A DNA stretch of 64,000 nucleotides, taken from positions 434,001 to 498,000 of the forward strand of contig VRMN01000003.1 in the NCBI GenBank assembly GCA_008690995.1, in the 5' to 3' direction. Shown piece after piece: positions 12,201-20,508 of this stretch. This DNA is from Porphyridium purpureum (taxonomy: Eukaryota; Rhodophyta; Bangiophyceae; Porphyridiales; Porphyridiaceae). The notes below the pieces were generated by a model. The model worked only from the letters and a program-made list of their open reading frames with translations. It was not told where the DNA came from and did no database searches. The translations under genes were made by a program, and so were the position numbers. Within the stretch, counting starts at the first letter, position 1, and the number at the start of each line of letters is the position of its first letter.

Positions 12201-15123
12201 GCTCCGTCATTTTAATGCGGACAACGCGCTGCGAATCGTACTTTATAAGTCTATTTCGCTTGCCTTCTTGCGAAAGCACCCGCGCAGTACGGTCGAAGGA
12301 TTTTGTCGGGTGGTGTTCTCGAGTGCAGTCACGCTACGAGCGATGGCCTACGCGGATCCGCACTCCAGTGAAGTGCTTGTATCTGAAATTCGCGATCTTT
12401 TGACGAAGAAGCCGGAACTTACATTCCCTGTGGATCCATTTGCCAACGTGGACGTGCCGGCTGCCGAGCCGAGCTTTCCTATATCGTACAGTGATGGTGC
12501 GCTCGTGTTACTCTCCGATTTAGCATATGAATCTGGGGATGAACTACGACCTTTTCTGCCATGGTTGCTCCACGGAGCACTGATTCGCTTGGATTGCTCA
12601 CTTCCCATTGTTTCCTATGACTGTAAGCTCCTGGTATGCCATCTTGTGCATGCACTAGTGATCCGTCAACCCGGTCGCTTTCCTTCGAAGGCTGAGTACG
12701 ATGAAGCAGAGCAGGAAGTGCAGAAATTATTTTCGGTGGTGCTTTCTTCGAAGCCTTCTCTTACATTTTGGTCGTGGGATGAGTCTGAGGCATTGAATGC
12801 CAAAATTTCGAGCTTTGTGGATCTCGTCGTGGCACCGCTGTCAAGGGTTGAAATCCGCCTGTGTCAAACATGGTCAACGCACGCACTTTTGTTTGCCTCG
12901 TCGGCTCGGTCCTTTCATTTTGTGTACCGTTCGCTTCAAGTGCTGTGTGGCTTGAAGCCTTCATTAGATGCCGAACTGCTCCGCGTGCTCATTCTTGGGC
13001 TTTGCTCTTGCACTGAGGGAGCCAAGTATGACCAGACCAGAGACATCGTGTCAGAACTGTGGCTAACAATTGCGACAATCACGTGCTCAGCGGAAACAAG
13101 GTCACTGTACTTGTATCCCCAGCTCTTATGGGCGGCAGTTGCATACATCCAAGGCGGCACAGGCGCGGGCACGATTTCAGCGCTGCGCGTGATCTGCTCG
13201 TATTTTTCGAAGCTGGCCAGCTGGGGCCAGGACTCGGAGTACATTCGATTCGTACAGGGTTTGCTTCCTCAAGAGCTTTCAAAGCGCAGCCGCGACTTCG
13301 TACCTGCATTGGTTGAAAGCGGTGCTTTGTGGGTTCCAGAGACCTCGCAAATTGCCTCTATGCTGCTCGCGGTGATGGCGCTACCCATCACGGACACGGC
13401 GCGTCTTGTTATGTCGGACGGATCACCAAAGGAAATATTTCTAATGCGACTGACGGCGAGCTTGCTACCTTGGCTTGTTTCCGTACTTTTAGAACGTGAT
13501 GACTACAGCCAAGTCGGTATCAATGCAAAAGTTTTGCGTATGCCCCGGCGAGTTGGTAACCTGTCGCGAGTCGTCTCTTTGAGAGGAAATTCAAGCTCGC
13601 CACACGATCTTTCGCGATCAAACTCGGGCGATATGGATGTCGGGAGGCAGATGCTGAAGCAGTGCCACTCTCAGCTGCGCCAGGAGTGGTTTGAGCGGTT
13701 GGGCCAGGTTTCAAAAGCGGGTCCAAAGTCGGATGAGAATATTCCGACAGAGTCCGAGAACGCAGGGTTCTCGAATGCGGAGGGCAGTGCGCTGAAGGAC
13801 GCCAACGTGGAGCGAATGGATGGGGACCTTGCTTCACCCGGTATCTCAACGAGTGAGGATGATTTCGGCCATGCTCGCCGTCTGCGCAAGGTGCGTAACG
13901 CACTTTTCGACTCCAACGGAGTAGCGGATGAATTCAAGATCATTCCGTGGTCAGCCGACTTGATCGTAGAGTCTTTGTCGAAAGTGTTTGACTCGGACTC
14001 GCTCCCGGAAGTTGTTTCACATTGGCTCAGTGTGCTGTGCAAAGTGTCCGGTTGCATGACGCTTAGTCACGCTTTTGCCGTGTACGCCGAGAACAATGTG
14101 AACCTGACTAGCACCGACTTTTTGCAGCTTATCCGCATTCCACTTTGTTCCTCATTTTTCCCAGACCTAGCTCCAGAATTTTTGGAGATCTTGCTTAGTG
14201 GTTTGCGCGTCGCGCCGAAAGATGGATACCTTCAGAAGAGCCTCCTGGACCTGCTGGCAACGGCTCTTCCGGAAATGAGCGAAGAAGCAGTGGACAAAAT
14301 ATGCGAGACATCGTCTGTGTATATATTTGAGCCAGTAGCAGACTCGTTGCAAGGCATGCATGCGAAGGAGGCAGCGCAAGTGATGAGTCTGGCGCTGAGC
14401 AAGTTTGAGTGGAGGCAGAGCGGGACCGATTTTTACAGTCCGTATGAGCACGAAAATGAGAGTCACTCGCGGGCGCGAGAGCTCGAGGTACAAGATATGA
14501 CGCGGGCGAGGATGACAGAGAACTTGGAGCTCATTTTGGACACACTCCAGTCCACCTCGACGCCGTGCACACATGAGCTTCCGTACTCGGTCTCACTGCA
14601 TGATGACTTGATGCCCATGTTTGAGACGATGGCACTTGATGATCTGGGCAAATCAGCACTGCGTCTCGGCGAATCAGCGGCAGACCGGGAACCGGGAGTG
14701 TGGGATGACGTGGTCGGGAGAAAGCAAAGCAGCCGCGTGACGACAGTACTTACCTCTCGAACGCAGGACTCAGGTATGTCCAAGCGCGAGTCCCTATTCG
14801 GTCGCATTTTGCCCGCTCGTTCGGCGAGCATGTCGCAGTCGGCTGTTCCTGGCCGTGAACGTGAGTCCACAGGCACCGGAAAGCGAATGTCAGATCAAAT
14901 GGGGGATATGCCGAAGAACCTCTCGCGCGGTTTCGCGGACACGTGGGAAGGTGCGGGCGCCAAGGTTTCTTCAGGAAGCACTGTTGCTGTTTCCGAAGCT
15001 GCCGGGCCACCGGAAAGATCCTCACAGCCCGTCCGACTCATTCCGAGCATGCTCAAGAGTCTGATGAGCAGCGGCGCCCCCCGCGCAACCACCTCGACTG
15101 CGGGCGCAAATGGTCAACGGTAG
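6223..15123 (+). CDS. Furry/Mor2/Tao3-type cell morphogenesis scaffold, 2,966 aa
   Basis: Giant intronless gene. Furry-family proteins are ARM/HEAT-like scaffolds for NDR/LATS kinases with MOB cofactors, acting at the cortex in polarity, cytokinesis and spindle control. Residues 1-250 are Ser/Gly-rich and probably disordered. Helical repeats then run to about residue 2,700, and the last 260 residues are again disordered. The clearest family match is near residues 2,090-2,150, where GALVLLSDLAYESGDELRPF, then PWLLHGALIRLDCSLPIV and CKLLVCHLVHAL follow the Furry pattern (ILL-x-EIAYE-x-DEDFR, then LPLLFH...MDSSE-x-IV, then LLVNLLY). Fungal Tao3 and plant Furry homologues have similar length. The first ATG (6223) gives a leader with a hydrophobic Cys-rich stretch; Met79 (6457) is an alternative start. 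Confidence 0.75.
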   Translation: MGVQQCGTSQLATTRNFPTRALSNGAFKPALVLLCCLCCGTRTSVPAHCQGARTRFLVSTGSPPAEFRAELNVRPIEVMTEPRAAQAPGVGGLHPTPAAFGIKPLKGADTMSTSDTSDLTGEIFMTPRAEKPKSTRFRAGISEGTSGAHPSGAGNSVLSPGKRSVKSRSGADSASIHHDVERVHADADSLSNPGPRSGNSSTFTKRSKGKHAPHALKKAKAGDKSGSLSASKSVTGERPSAGETTAPFGGVPISDGILLMRAVVDRVQREALELIKDLIPREDRRVLGLDGTNTTPSESRNFADTSRPEAGIGQFLGARLLGGAHASAGGIVAGVMPVAGAGVNTAGVGAQGQTTQTKDSNVSSTAAPNSAGAKDLGYQVLSDVLPVRIDPLFSSGEARFPSSLGACSQFRTDRFSGTQQWSLDIETSSGRPRSFIDLLLVCSQIEAGNEIIWDNLLRLLHWREFILFSDSADLVGRQHSFSSFAKVGRVQSTSKIRPESLTALVTRATSGKVTALEEAWLRMLITVEFVLSYILIEFLYAHQGQLNAGGLSLNSGYLGNGNLSTADNRGSGTFTADSQPVARMRSMIRSHAIASIKMFGVPFRAVSTWEEATLQNQRIIVEMYGRILAFLDYPGSYASGAIEFKGILELELKKLSKVTLADVQDTVGLPKLPLNRALVHTPFFKAEESKQTRTLRDSVLQLEVLYNLRFCNLGYAHDHPDDSVALFRLFLGLVSSVRKPEVMLALADVLIELLGSMDPSEIPDSNGWDRVITDLFRMFYTQKILASTYPVCAALLAFQNESFYLENSKLFFRECMRIIEVPKSGKANQSLRSGAFRALAVFFFFDLKRSVQRNWSRVSQRVMDLFELFLISNSGTLLMEPEGPELIVSVMESLCRYADHDFLMNFFTALFEARHCRTESVTIGLRAYLNVIALVEEERELESRGRSSSRPRQSGAVAADMERILDLGDVSRDMDSEHDNNNYKNNTHASRSSLDQVSTKDHNALDATTKSVTGQEISNGLVSSAYLSARVTRILVEASRFVRSEVISSIQSHRWEQQNELERDEGVARNYSRLLLGIECWTRALRLVPGDALGYLHPQMIWPGSKSLILSWLVHPNRDVRTLACELIQILFLRCRVLRSSLLREVTVLAFEPILSLMRPEPVILSPIIRLVRQLLEYQSFFVWKLGSEVVDRDPFDSSTREQGRWDSDTSVMNLVGGLILHCLCSPDVAVRNSASEALHGLSKLRNVFQLNKVKDLKPSLWRTSIADFARCIPVPSSSTTAAPTIGDQQDKGRIVSALALSDADREWRQVLVHFVSSCTAAKVAEMPPAISMTWNQILSSVPRIAASLLDAPKKTGYGVANLEFAKNRNAKVAPWFVPYWTSYLQNYIYFLCAAARCTGSVQDVYRALRADTADAQEDCNCHISGEAVRSFLQLLIRAWGGGDDPDILDLPEDVRNIIHGALSLVHPFAVDSLFAELDAELETPIFLLDEAASPSRHATKDKKAGRLRRNEGILYQIEYVYMVVARRMSTCGLLFTHSATLKSVVKHVRRVLHYFMTRRGHGLADLNGSTTATPKHPLYFLELVQILIHDQNEKSQSRVATTAAEALDVKTRTGLFDLLHSWFFSEHRSRFVNGPPVSKARKESSQANLQSSWGLDQAPSHLETTGLLEKLTESSSLIKSMSLCLMGGSWRSDPDLLIEASEPLVPTSNELKIIQWATAVFQSGISADIGAVRAGLIAYVRATPFFGNLLIDLCYPTHEGDKSRLAAVHFFITLCQIMLVKLQNMPKHARNMHHAAEYEFHAKIMTMCLLALLADRTGASLHQIAGTHVKILGLQVLQLLFQHHMHPPEDVGDSSLQHERRLGFDSVSQLERVSFVPRLIEELEEVVDDLCDFLTTELKFLAVFIALEMITRLQHSFLGHEEIRRAVRALSHFVRVLTPSTPQIETVTRHLMMLSLKYASENTSSIQDIWMAYAEKCIAVGMSLVLAWTVQSLRHFNADNALRIVLYKSISLAFLRKHPRSTVEGFCRVVFSSAVTLRAMAYADPHSSEVLVSEIRDLLTKKPELTFPVDPFANVDVPAAEPSFPISYSDGALVLLSDLAYESGDELRPFLPWLLHGALIRLDCSLPIVSYDCKLLVCHLVHALVIRQPGRFPSKAEYDEAEQEVQKLFSVVLSSKPSLTFWSWDESEALNAKISSFVDLVVAPLSRVEIRLCQTWSTHALLFASSARSFHFVYRSLQVLCGLKPSLDAELLRVLILGLCSCTEGAKYDQTRDIVSELWLTIATITCSAETRSLYLYPQLLWAAVAYIQGGTGAGTISALRVICSYFSKLASWGQDSEYIRFVQGLLPQELSKRSRDFVPALVESGALWVPETSQIASMLLAVMALPITDTARLVMSDGSPKEIFLMRLTASLLPWLVSVLLERDDYSQVGINAKVLRMPRRVGNLSRVVSLRGNSSSPHDLSRSNSGDMDVGRQMLKQCHSQLRQEWFERLGQVSKAGPKSDENIPTESENAGFSNAEGSALKDANVERMDGDLASPGISTSEDDFGHARRLRKVRNALFDSNGVADEFKIIPWSADLIVESLSKVFDSDSLPEVVSHWLSVLCKVSGCMTLSHAFAVYAENNVNLTSTDFLQLIRIPLCSSFFPDLAPEFLEILLSGLRVAPKDGYLQKSLLDLLATALPEMSEEAVDKICETSSVYIFEPVADSLQGMHAKEAAQVMSLALSKFEWRQSGTDFYSPYEHENESHSRARELEVQDMTRARMTENLELILDTLQSTSTPCTHELPYSVSLHDDLMPMFETMALDDLGKSALRLGESAADREPGVWDDVVGRKQSSRVTTVLTSRTQDSGMSKRESLFGRILPARSASMSQSAVPGRERESTGTGKRMSDQMGDMPKNLSRGFADTWEGAGAKVSSGSTVAVSEAAGPPERSSQPVRLIPSMLKSLMSSGAPRATTSTAGANGQR

Positions 15124-15366
15124 CAAGTGCAGGCCAGTAAATTTTTACTGAACCCTACCAAACCGGAAGTACAGTGTGGGTGTTCTGTATTCGCTGTACC
15201 CGGGCGTCCATTCAAATTTTTGAAAACGGCATTCCACTAGAAGCCCGGAATGCGGCATGTGTTCCGGTCTGAGGACGGGGATTGAAGCCGTACGTAGAGG
15301 ACAGACGCAGCGACGCCAGCCGCGCTTCTCCAGGTTTGGCAGGAGTTTACGAGGAATAGAAGCAAT
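15124..15366. promoter_or_regulatory. Spacer with GTACAGT element upstream of the coiled-coil gene
   Basis: 243 bp. GTACAGT lies at 15169-15175 and a CTGTAC variant about 25 bp downstream, roughly 170-200 bp before the ATG at 15367. This matches the distance seen in front of other genes in the window. No other feature is visible. Confidence 0.45.
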
Positions 15367-16542
15367 ATGGCGCCTGTGGAAGCGGTCGAGAGTAGAGACG
15401 CCAACGTGGTTGTCACAGAGCTCACGGACCAAGGGGCAGCTGGGGTGAAACGGAGTGACCTCGGAACATTCGACGCCTCGCAGAGTCTCTCTGGCCTCGA
15501 GACATTTAGAATCATGCAAGAGTATGAAGTATCTTCTTTGTCGTTCGCGCCGGATGGGCTATGTAGTCTCCGCACCCAGTCATCAGAAGACAAAGATGCG
15601 GTCGCGCCGCCTCGAATCAGCCCGGCTTTGTACGCACATTTTCAGGAGGAAAGGTTCAAAAAAGTCAAGCTCGCGTATCTTGAACTGGAGTCAAAGTCCC
15701 GATTTCTGGACGCATTGCTCTCGAGTGAGCATTCCTTTTTCTGCCCTCCGGATGACTCTTTTCGGGAGCTCGAGCTGCAGGTTGCGCACAGTAAGACGAA
15801 GCTTAAAAAGGTGAAGCAGACGCGAGAGACTGAGCGCACTGAATTGCGCGAGGCGGTGGAACGCCTCGCGCGGAGCTCGACGAACATCGAAGCGCTCGGC
15901 GCCGAGGTCGCCGGCATGCAAAGGCAACTCGAAGCGGTTTTGGCAGCAAAGAAGATTCAGGATATGGCGCAGTCCACGGCCGATGATACACAGGCAATCA
16001 TTTCCACAACGAACGCCGAGTTTCTGGCACTCGTGAGCAAATTAGACTCGATGCGGAGCCATATCGTTCAGCGCGATCTCAATGCACTGGTTGCGCAGCA
16101 GTCTGAGCAGAATGCCGGGTTGGAGACTGAGCTGCACAATTTCAGGGAGCGCGAGTGCGCGCTTCAGGTGCAAGAATCACAGCTGCTTGAGCGAATTGCC
16201 GAGTATGGGAAACTGCTCGATCGGGACGCACCACTAGAGGCTGAGCGAGCAAAACTGCATGACCGCGAGACGCAGCTGGAGGTCACACGGCGCCTTTTGG
16301 AACGGCTCGGTGGTATATCTGACGTGCATTTCAGTGACGAGCTCATGTCAGTGACACTGCACGTCCCGAACGCCTCGCACGTGCTCGAAATAATGTTTGA
16401 GCCCGACGTCAGCGCCATCCAGGCTGCGCTTATGACTCCACCGTCTGTAATTTCAGTTTCGGAGCTCGCAAAAACGCACCGCACTGACCCATTCATGTTC
16501 GTGCAGAAAGTTCTTGAGAGTTTGCAGAACCAGTCACAGTAA
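15367..16542 (+). CDS. Coiled-coil protein, possible Sos7/Kre28/Zwint-type kinetochore subunit
   Basis: 391 residues. Seen: an N-terminal region of about 90 residues, then FKKVKLAYLELESKSRFLDA (about residues 95-115), a long heptad-rich coiled coil to about residue 310, and a compact C-terminal segment with alternating strands (VHFSDELMSVTLHVP, VLEIMFEPDVSAIQ). The [FL]xxLKxxYLExExKxxFL pattern ahead of a coiled coil is the hallmark I associate with Sos7/Kre28, the Zwint-1 relatives that partner KNL1 in the outer kinetochore. That link is family knowledge applied to one motif, not proof. Its 3' end overlaps the convergent DUF1415 gene by 9 bp. Alternative: an unrelated coiled-coil protein. 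Confidence 0.45.
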   Translation: MAPVEAVESRDANVVVTELTDQGAAGVKRSDLGTFDASQSLSGLETFRIMQEYEVSSLSFAPDGLCSLRTQSSEDKDAVAPPRISPALYAHFQEERFKKVKLAYLELESKSRFLDALLSSEHSFFCPPDDSFRELELQVAHSKTKLKKVKQTRETERTELREAVERLARSSTNIEALGAEVAGMQRQLEAVLAAKKIQDMAQSTADDTQAIISTTNAEFLALVSKLDSMRSHIVQRDLNALVAQQSEQNAGLETELHNFRERECALQVQESQLLERIAEYGKLLDRDAPLEAERAKLHDRETQLEVTRRLLERLGGISDVHFSDELMSVTLHVPNASHVLEIMFEPDVSAIQAALMTPPSVISVSELAKTHRTDPFMFVQKVLESLQNQSQ

Positions 16543-17193
16543 ACTCCAGAAGCTCTTGATGTCGCGTCGAGCAGCCAGTCCTTTCAGCCTGTCCTTATTT
16601 GCCCTCCAAATCAGCTCGGTGTCTTCTCCATACATCTCAATTGCTCGCTCGACGTCGAGGCTCGCCAGCAAGTGGAGAACAGGTAATGGACTCCGATTGG
16701 TATAGTTTGTTACGTCTTCCATTCCCTCCGAGTCTCCGAATACGTACTTGGGGTGGAATGTGGCGAGCTGCACCACGCCTTCGCAATCCATTGCCGCGAT
16801 CATGTGCTCCACGTTGTCCGCGTACATCAGAAAGGACTCGAAGTCAGCGAACCACTCATTCGTCAACACAATGAGAACCGTGGGTGCTCGTTGTGTGAGC
16901 TCACCGTTCCGGGCACCGAAACTTTTTCGCCCAAGCGGCAGTTTCGAGGCATTGTTGTGCCACTGACGCAAACATGCGACATGGGTCGCAACGACCGAGT
17001 CCAACTCGGGTGCCCAGCCACCGGTGTGCTCGACGAACACCACTGCGTTCTGCTCCTGCACCTGACTTGCCCAGGGACACAACTTGAGCCCGACAACAAC
17101 GTTAGTGACCCAGTGCCGCACTCGACCAACAGGACATGCGGGTCTTTGATCACTGCTCGACACGCGGGCGACAACGGAAGCAGCAAACGCCAT
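16534..17193 (-). CDS. DUF1415 family protein
   Basis: 219 residues from the ATG at 17191-17193; the frame continues to a TTG at 17232, which was not used. DUF1415 proteins are conserved in bacteria and photosynthetic eukaryotes; their function is unknown. Seen: RHWVTNVVVGLKLCPWA (residues 26-42, with the family Cys-Pro-Trp), a central APTVLIVLTNEWFADFESFL, EGVVQLATFHPKYVFGD (about 138-155) and NYTNRSPLPVLHLL (163-176), which together are diagnostic. No membrane segment is seen. The first 25 residues could be a short presequence. Only 93 bp separate its ATG from the next gene's 3' end, so its promoter must be very short or lie inside that gene. The last 9 bp overlap the convergent coiled-coil gene. 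Confidence 0.88.
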   Translation of the reverse strand: MAFAASVVARVSSSDQRPACPVGRVRHWVTNVVVGLKLCPWASQVQEQNAVVFVEHTGGWAPELDSVVATHVACLRQWHNNASKLPLGRKSFGARNGELTQRAPTVLIVLTNEWFADFESFLMYADNVEHMIAAMDCEGVVQLATFHPKYVFGDSEGMEDVTNYTNRSPLPVLHLLASLDVERAIEMYGEDTELIWRANKDRLKGLAARRDIKSFWSLL

Positions 17194-17286
17194 ACCGGAC
17201 TGCGTTGTCGCCTTCTTGCTCGTCGATAGCAAGGGAATTTTTGAGTATCGTTAGACAATCGTCTCGGTCTCGTTTAGTTTGTAACT

Positions 17287-20200
17287 TTACAACTTGTGAA
17301 TGTGCAGGGTGTCGCTTTGCACGATCAGAGAACCATTCGAAGAGATAGCATGGACAGGTTTTTCAGACATGGATGGCACTAGCCGGCCATCTGCCCCAAT
17401 GTCATAAACAAGTCCATGCACTTTTCGGGGTTGCGGCAGAACGGAGATTCTGCTCATTCGCTTCTTGCCATGCAAGTCGCCGTATTCTTTGCGAATAAGA
17501 ACCGGTACCACAGACTTCTTATGCTCCTGCGACCGAAAATAGGCAGGGATTCTCGACCCAACCCGGTAGTTGTTGTATCCCATGACTGCGGGCTCACGAG
17601 GTAGCTCGCTCACTTTGCCCGCACATGCGCCAGCCGGTGGTATTGACTTGCCTGGCGTTGCTGCACTCGCTTGTCCAGCCTTACTATCAAAGTCTATGTA
17701 TGCGACCTTCTCACTCGGGAAACCCGAACCTTCTGCCTGTTTCGCGGGACGGGCGCTCAGATCAGAAACGCTCAGCACTTGCGTGCTCCCAGAATTCACG
17801 CGAGGATACCGCCTCTCATCGATGACGAAGTCATTCAAGTATGTTTTGGACTGAAACCGATGCGCGCGATTATCTCCTCGATCAAGCAAGTGCTTCTTCG
17901 GCGGTGATTGGTCCCATCGCGCACGGTAGGCAATATCGTGCACGTCTCCTTCCAAGGATCGCGTGTGAGCCAAACGCGCTAGCGCAGAAGAACGAATCGC
18001 ACCGTCTTGGGCGTTTAAATCAAACCTCGACACCATCGGATGGAGAACGGGCGCTATGTGTTCCCCCTCTGTAATTCTCGCCATGAGAGTATCCGCATCC
18101 TGGCTTTCCACAGTCTGCGCGCATTCGCGACATTCACAACTTCGGCTATTTGATTCCGACACCGTCAAGCTTGACGCCCGCGTTGCTCGCTGCTCGTACT
18201 TCACCAATGCATTCACTCTCGCATTCGACACAGCAGCTCCCGAAAAGTCAGAGCCAAAGTCGCTCTCGCTGATCACAGCGGTGGAAGGTTCTGCGTGCGC
18301 CAAATTATCAGCAAGATCAGTGAGAGACGTGTTGGACATGAAGTCAATCTCGCGATCAATAGAGAGCCCAACAGCCTCCAACTCTACCATGTAGTCGTTC
18401 AGGGTCCTTTCAAAAGTTTCAAATTCCGGAAACATTTCGCGCAAATCCGCGACAGAGTTGTCTGGGTTCATTTGAAGCATGTCTGAGCTCGAATCGGCTG
18501 GTGACAAAGATACGGCTGCTCGAGGAGGCAGTCCCTCCGACTCATGATGTGGCACGATTTCTCCGACCATCCCCTGCTCTCCCTGTGTCGCCTGCTGACG
18601 GCTCGACGTGGGAGCGTCATTTGCGGTGACAGTGCTGACCTGCGTGACTCCTTCTTCTGGTGGAAGCGCACCATGAAACCACGTCGGATACAATGGTATT
18701 TCCTCGGACTTATTTTCACAAGTCCAGTCTGCGCCATTGACATCTATATTAGCTGTTCTTTCCGGATTGCCTTCTCCAGAGCATACGGATGCTTGCGGAT
18801 GCGGTCGGGACCCTGAAAGCCACGTTTCAGTTTGAAATGGGCGAAAGCTTCGTGACGGAAAGGCTGATACAAGTCGCTCTGTCGGCAGAGAGTCTAATTC
18901 GATCTCCTCACCCGGTGCGCAGCGGCTGAGATTATTATTGGTTCCCACCATTCTGGCGTCCTGTCTCAACCCAAACGACCCCGACGGGTGATTGCTTCCG
19001 ATACGAACAACAGAATTTAAAGGATCGGGCGCATTTACCTGGTTCTCGATGCTCGAGCCTCCCAGATGAGACGATGATTCGCTTCTTCTGTCCACGGGGG
19101 ACAAGAGTGCCACGCCCGAGCCCACTTGCGCTTGCAATGCAGGCCTTGGACCGCCGGCAAGAGTGCATGGCTCTTCCAACTCTCTTTGCTCGTTGATAGA
19201 CGTATACTGATCACGTACATGCTGAGCATTCCAGTTCGAAGAAGAAGCCTGGGAGTCATCGATTTTCGACGCAACCACTCTCCCGTCTTGATCACCACTG
19301 CTCGATGAAGCCTTGGCCATGAAAGCGTCAGCAGCTCTGTCGGCCCTGAACCACGTTTGTGACTGAAACGAGGTAGTGCGCCTTTTGGACTGCTTCTTGG
19401 TTCGCTGTGATAGAAGCGGCGACAGATCGTGCCGCTCTATTCTGTGAACTGCCGAGACCACTCTTCCAGGCGAGGACAGCGAATCGATTAGACTGTCTTG
19501 CGCTGAGCTCACTTCGTCTGAAGAAGAATCTTTGGCGGACGCAAGATCTGGATCCCCAATATAAGCGCCTCCCGATTCTGTTCTATCTAGACGACGAAAG
19601 TGGCTCACCGCAGGACGTGCGTCCGCAAACAAGGTTGGAACACATTCACGCTCCACCAAATTACTGCTCTGTGCAGGAGTGCTACGCACCTCAGGATTCT
19701 GCCGATCGACTAACTCCGCAACGACATGCACCCAGTCGCTCATATCCGCGCCGAGCGAAATGGACGTCCGGGCAGCTCTCGATGCAGTTTGCTCAGCACC
19801 CTGGCTTGCAGGCCGCTCATGATCCGAATGCGAGCGAGTAAGTTTGCATGCATCTTCCTCCGGTCCCTCGGAATGAGTACCGGCAGAATCCGAGTTGGCA
19901 TGCGCTCTTCTTTTCGAAGTCTCAGCCTCCGACTGCGGACTTGGTGAATTTGTGTTGCGCTGGTCTGGGGCGCGCCGCAGCTGGCTTGGAAGCACGTGCA
20001 GTTGCCTCGCCTCTGTTTCAACAGTGTCCTGCTCATTGGTCAGCCGCGGCGAGGGCGCCCGTGCGCCAGCAGAGACCTCATCGTCTCCTCCATTCTTTGC
20101 CGCGCTGTGAGCTTGTGCAGGCGCTTCATCTCGTGGAGGCGAAGCTACATTTCGGTCTCCAATTGGACTACGTGCTGCAATCGCTGCGTTGTCTATATTC

Positions 20201-20508
20201 CCCTCAGTTCGCGGCCGCCTGCCGTCGTCCGCCAGGCCACAGGCCGCCTGCGATTCCCGCGCGCTTGTGCCACCAGCCGAGCGCGCTTGCACTCGAGCTC
20301 CCATGGCTGTGTTTCCCGCATCGTCCAACACGTCCATACTGCCAGGACCCCCACGCGGCTGCGCGGGGCTGTGCGGCGCGCGTTGTGTGCGCGCTGTCTC
20401 TTCGCGGCGCTCCTCCAGCCGCGCGCGCTCGCTACCAGCACCACGTGGCGCACCACCGCTGCCGCGCCGCGCGCGAGGCGCCGTGCTCATCGTCCGCTTC
20501 CTCTCCAT
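17287..20508 (-). CDS. Large disordered protein with three FQxxT[WY] motifs, function unknown
   Basis: 1,073 residues from the ATG at 20506-20508; Met7 is an alternative start. No known domain was recognised. It is rich in Ser, Arg, Asp and Glu throughout and looks mostly disordered. A short motif recurs three times: FQSQTWF (381-387), FQTETWL (558-564) and FQSKTYL (885-891), each followed by small or charged residues. A related LYPTWFHG lies at 606-613. A Cys pair CECREC lies at 791-796. The C-terminal 100 residues are the most ordered-looking part (GYNNYRVGSRIPAYFRSQ, VHGLVYDIGADGRLVPS) and may be a small domain. The spaced aromatic motifs suggest binding to one partner at several sites (inference). 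Confidence 0.75.
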   Translation of the reverse strand: MERKRTMSTAPRARRGSGGAPRGAGSERARLEERREETARTQRAPHSPAQPRGGPGSMDVLDDAGNTAMGARVQARSAGGTSARESQAACGLADDGRRPRTEGNIDNAAIAARSPIGDRNVASPPRDEAPAQAHSAAKNGGDDEVSAGARAPSPRLTNEQDTVETEARQLHVLPSQLRRAPDQRNTNSPSPQSEAETSKRRAHANSDSAGTHSEGPEEDACKLTRSHSDHERPASQGAEQTASRAARTSISLGADMSDWVHVVAELVDRQNPEVRSTPAQSSNLVERECVPTLFADARPAVSHFRRLDRTESGGAYIGDPDLASAKDSSSDEVSSAQDSLIDSLSSPGRVVSAVHRIERHDLSPLLSQRTKKQSKRRTTSFQSQTWFRADRAADAFMAKASSSSGDQDGRVVASKIDDSQASSSNWNAQHVRDQYTSINEQRELEEPCTLAGGPRPALQAQVGSGVALLSPVDRRSESSSHLGGSSIENQVNAPDPLNSVVRIGSNHPSGSFGLRQDARMVGTNNNLSRCAPGEEIELDSLPTERLVSAFPSRSFRPFQTETWLSGSRPHPQASVCSGEGNPERTANIDVNGADWTCENKSEEIPLYPTWFHGALPPEEGVTQVSTVTANDAPTSSRQQATQGEQGMVGEIVPHHESEGLPPRAAVSLSPADSSSDMLQMNPDNSVADLREMFPEFETFERTLNDYMVELEAVGLSIDREIDFMSNTSLTDLADNLAHAEPSTAVISESDFGSDFSGAAVSNARVNALVKYEQRATRASSLTVSESNSRSCECRECAQTVESQDADTLMARITEGEHIAPVLHPMVSRFDLNAQDGAIRSSALARLAHTRSLEGDVHDIAYRARWDQSPPKKHLLDRGDNRAHRFQSKTYLNDFVIDERRYPRVNSGSTQVLSVSDLSARPAKQAEGSGFPSEKVAYIDFDSKAGQASAATPGKSIPPAGACAGKVSELPREPAVMGYNNYRVGSRIPAYFRSQEHKKSVVPVLIRKEYGDLHGKKRMSRISVLPQPRKVHGLVYDIGADGRLVPSMSEKPVHAISSNGSLIVQSDTLHIHKL

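Noticed and set aside
17194-17232. 13-residue upstream extension of the DUF1415 protein
   Set aside because: Opens at TTG; the internal ATG at 17193 precedes the conserved domain by 25 residues.
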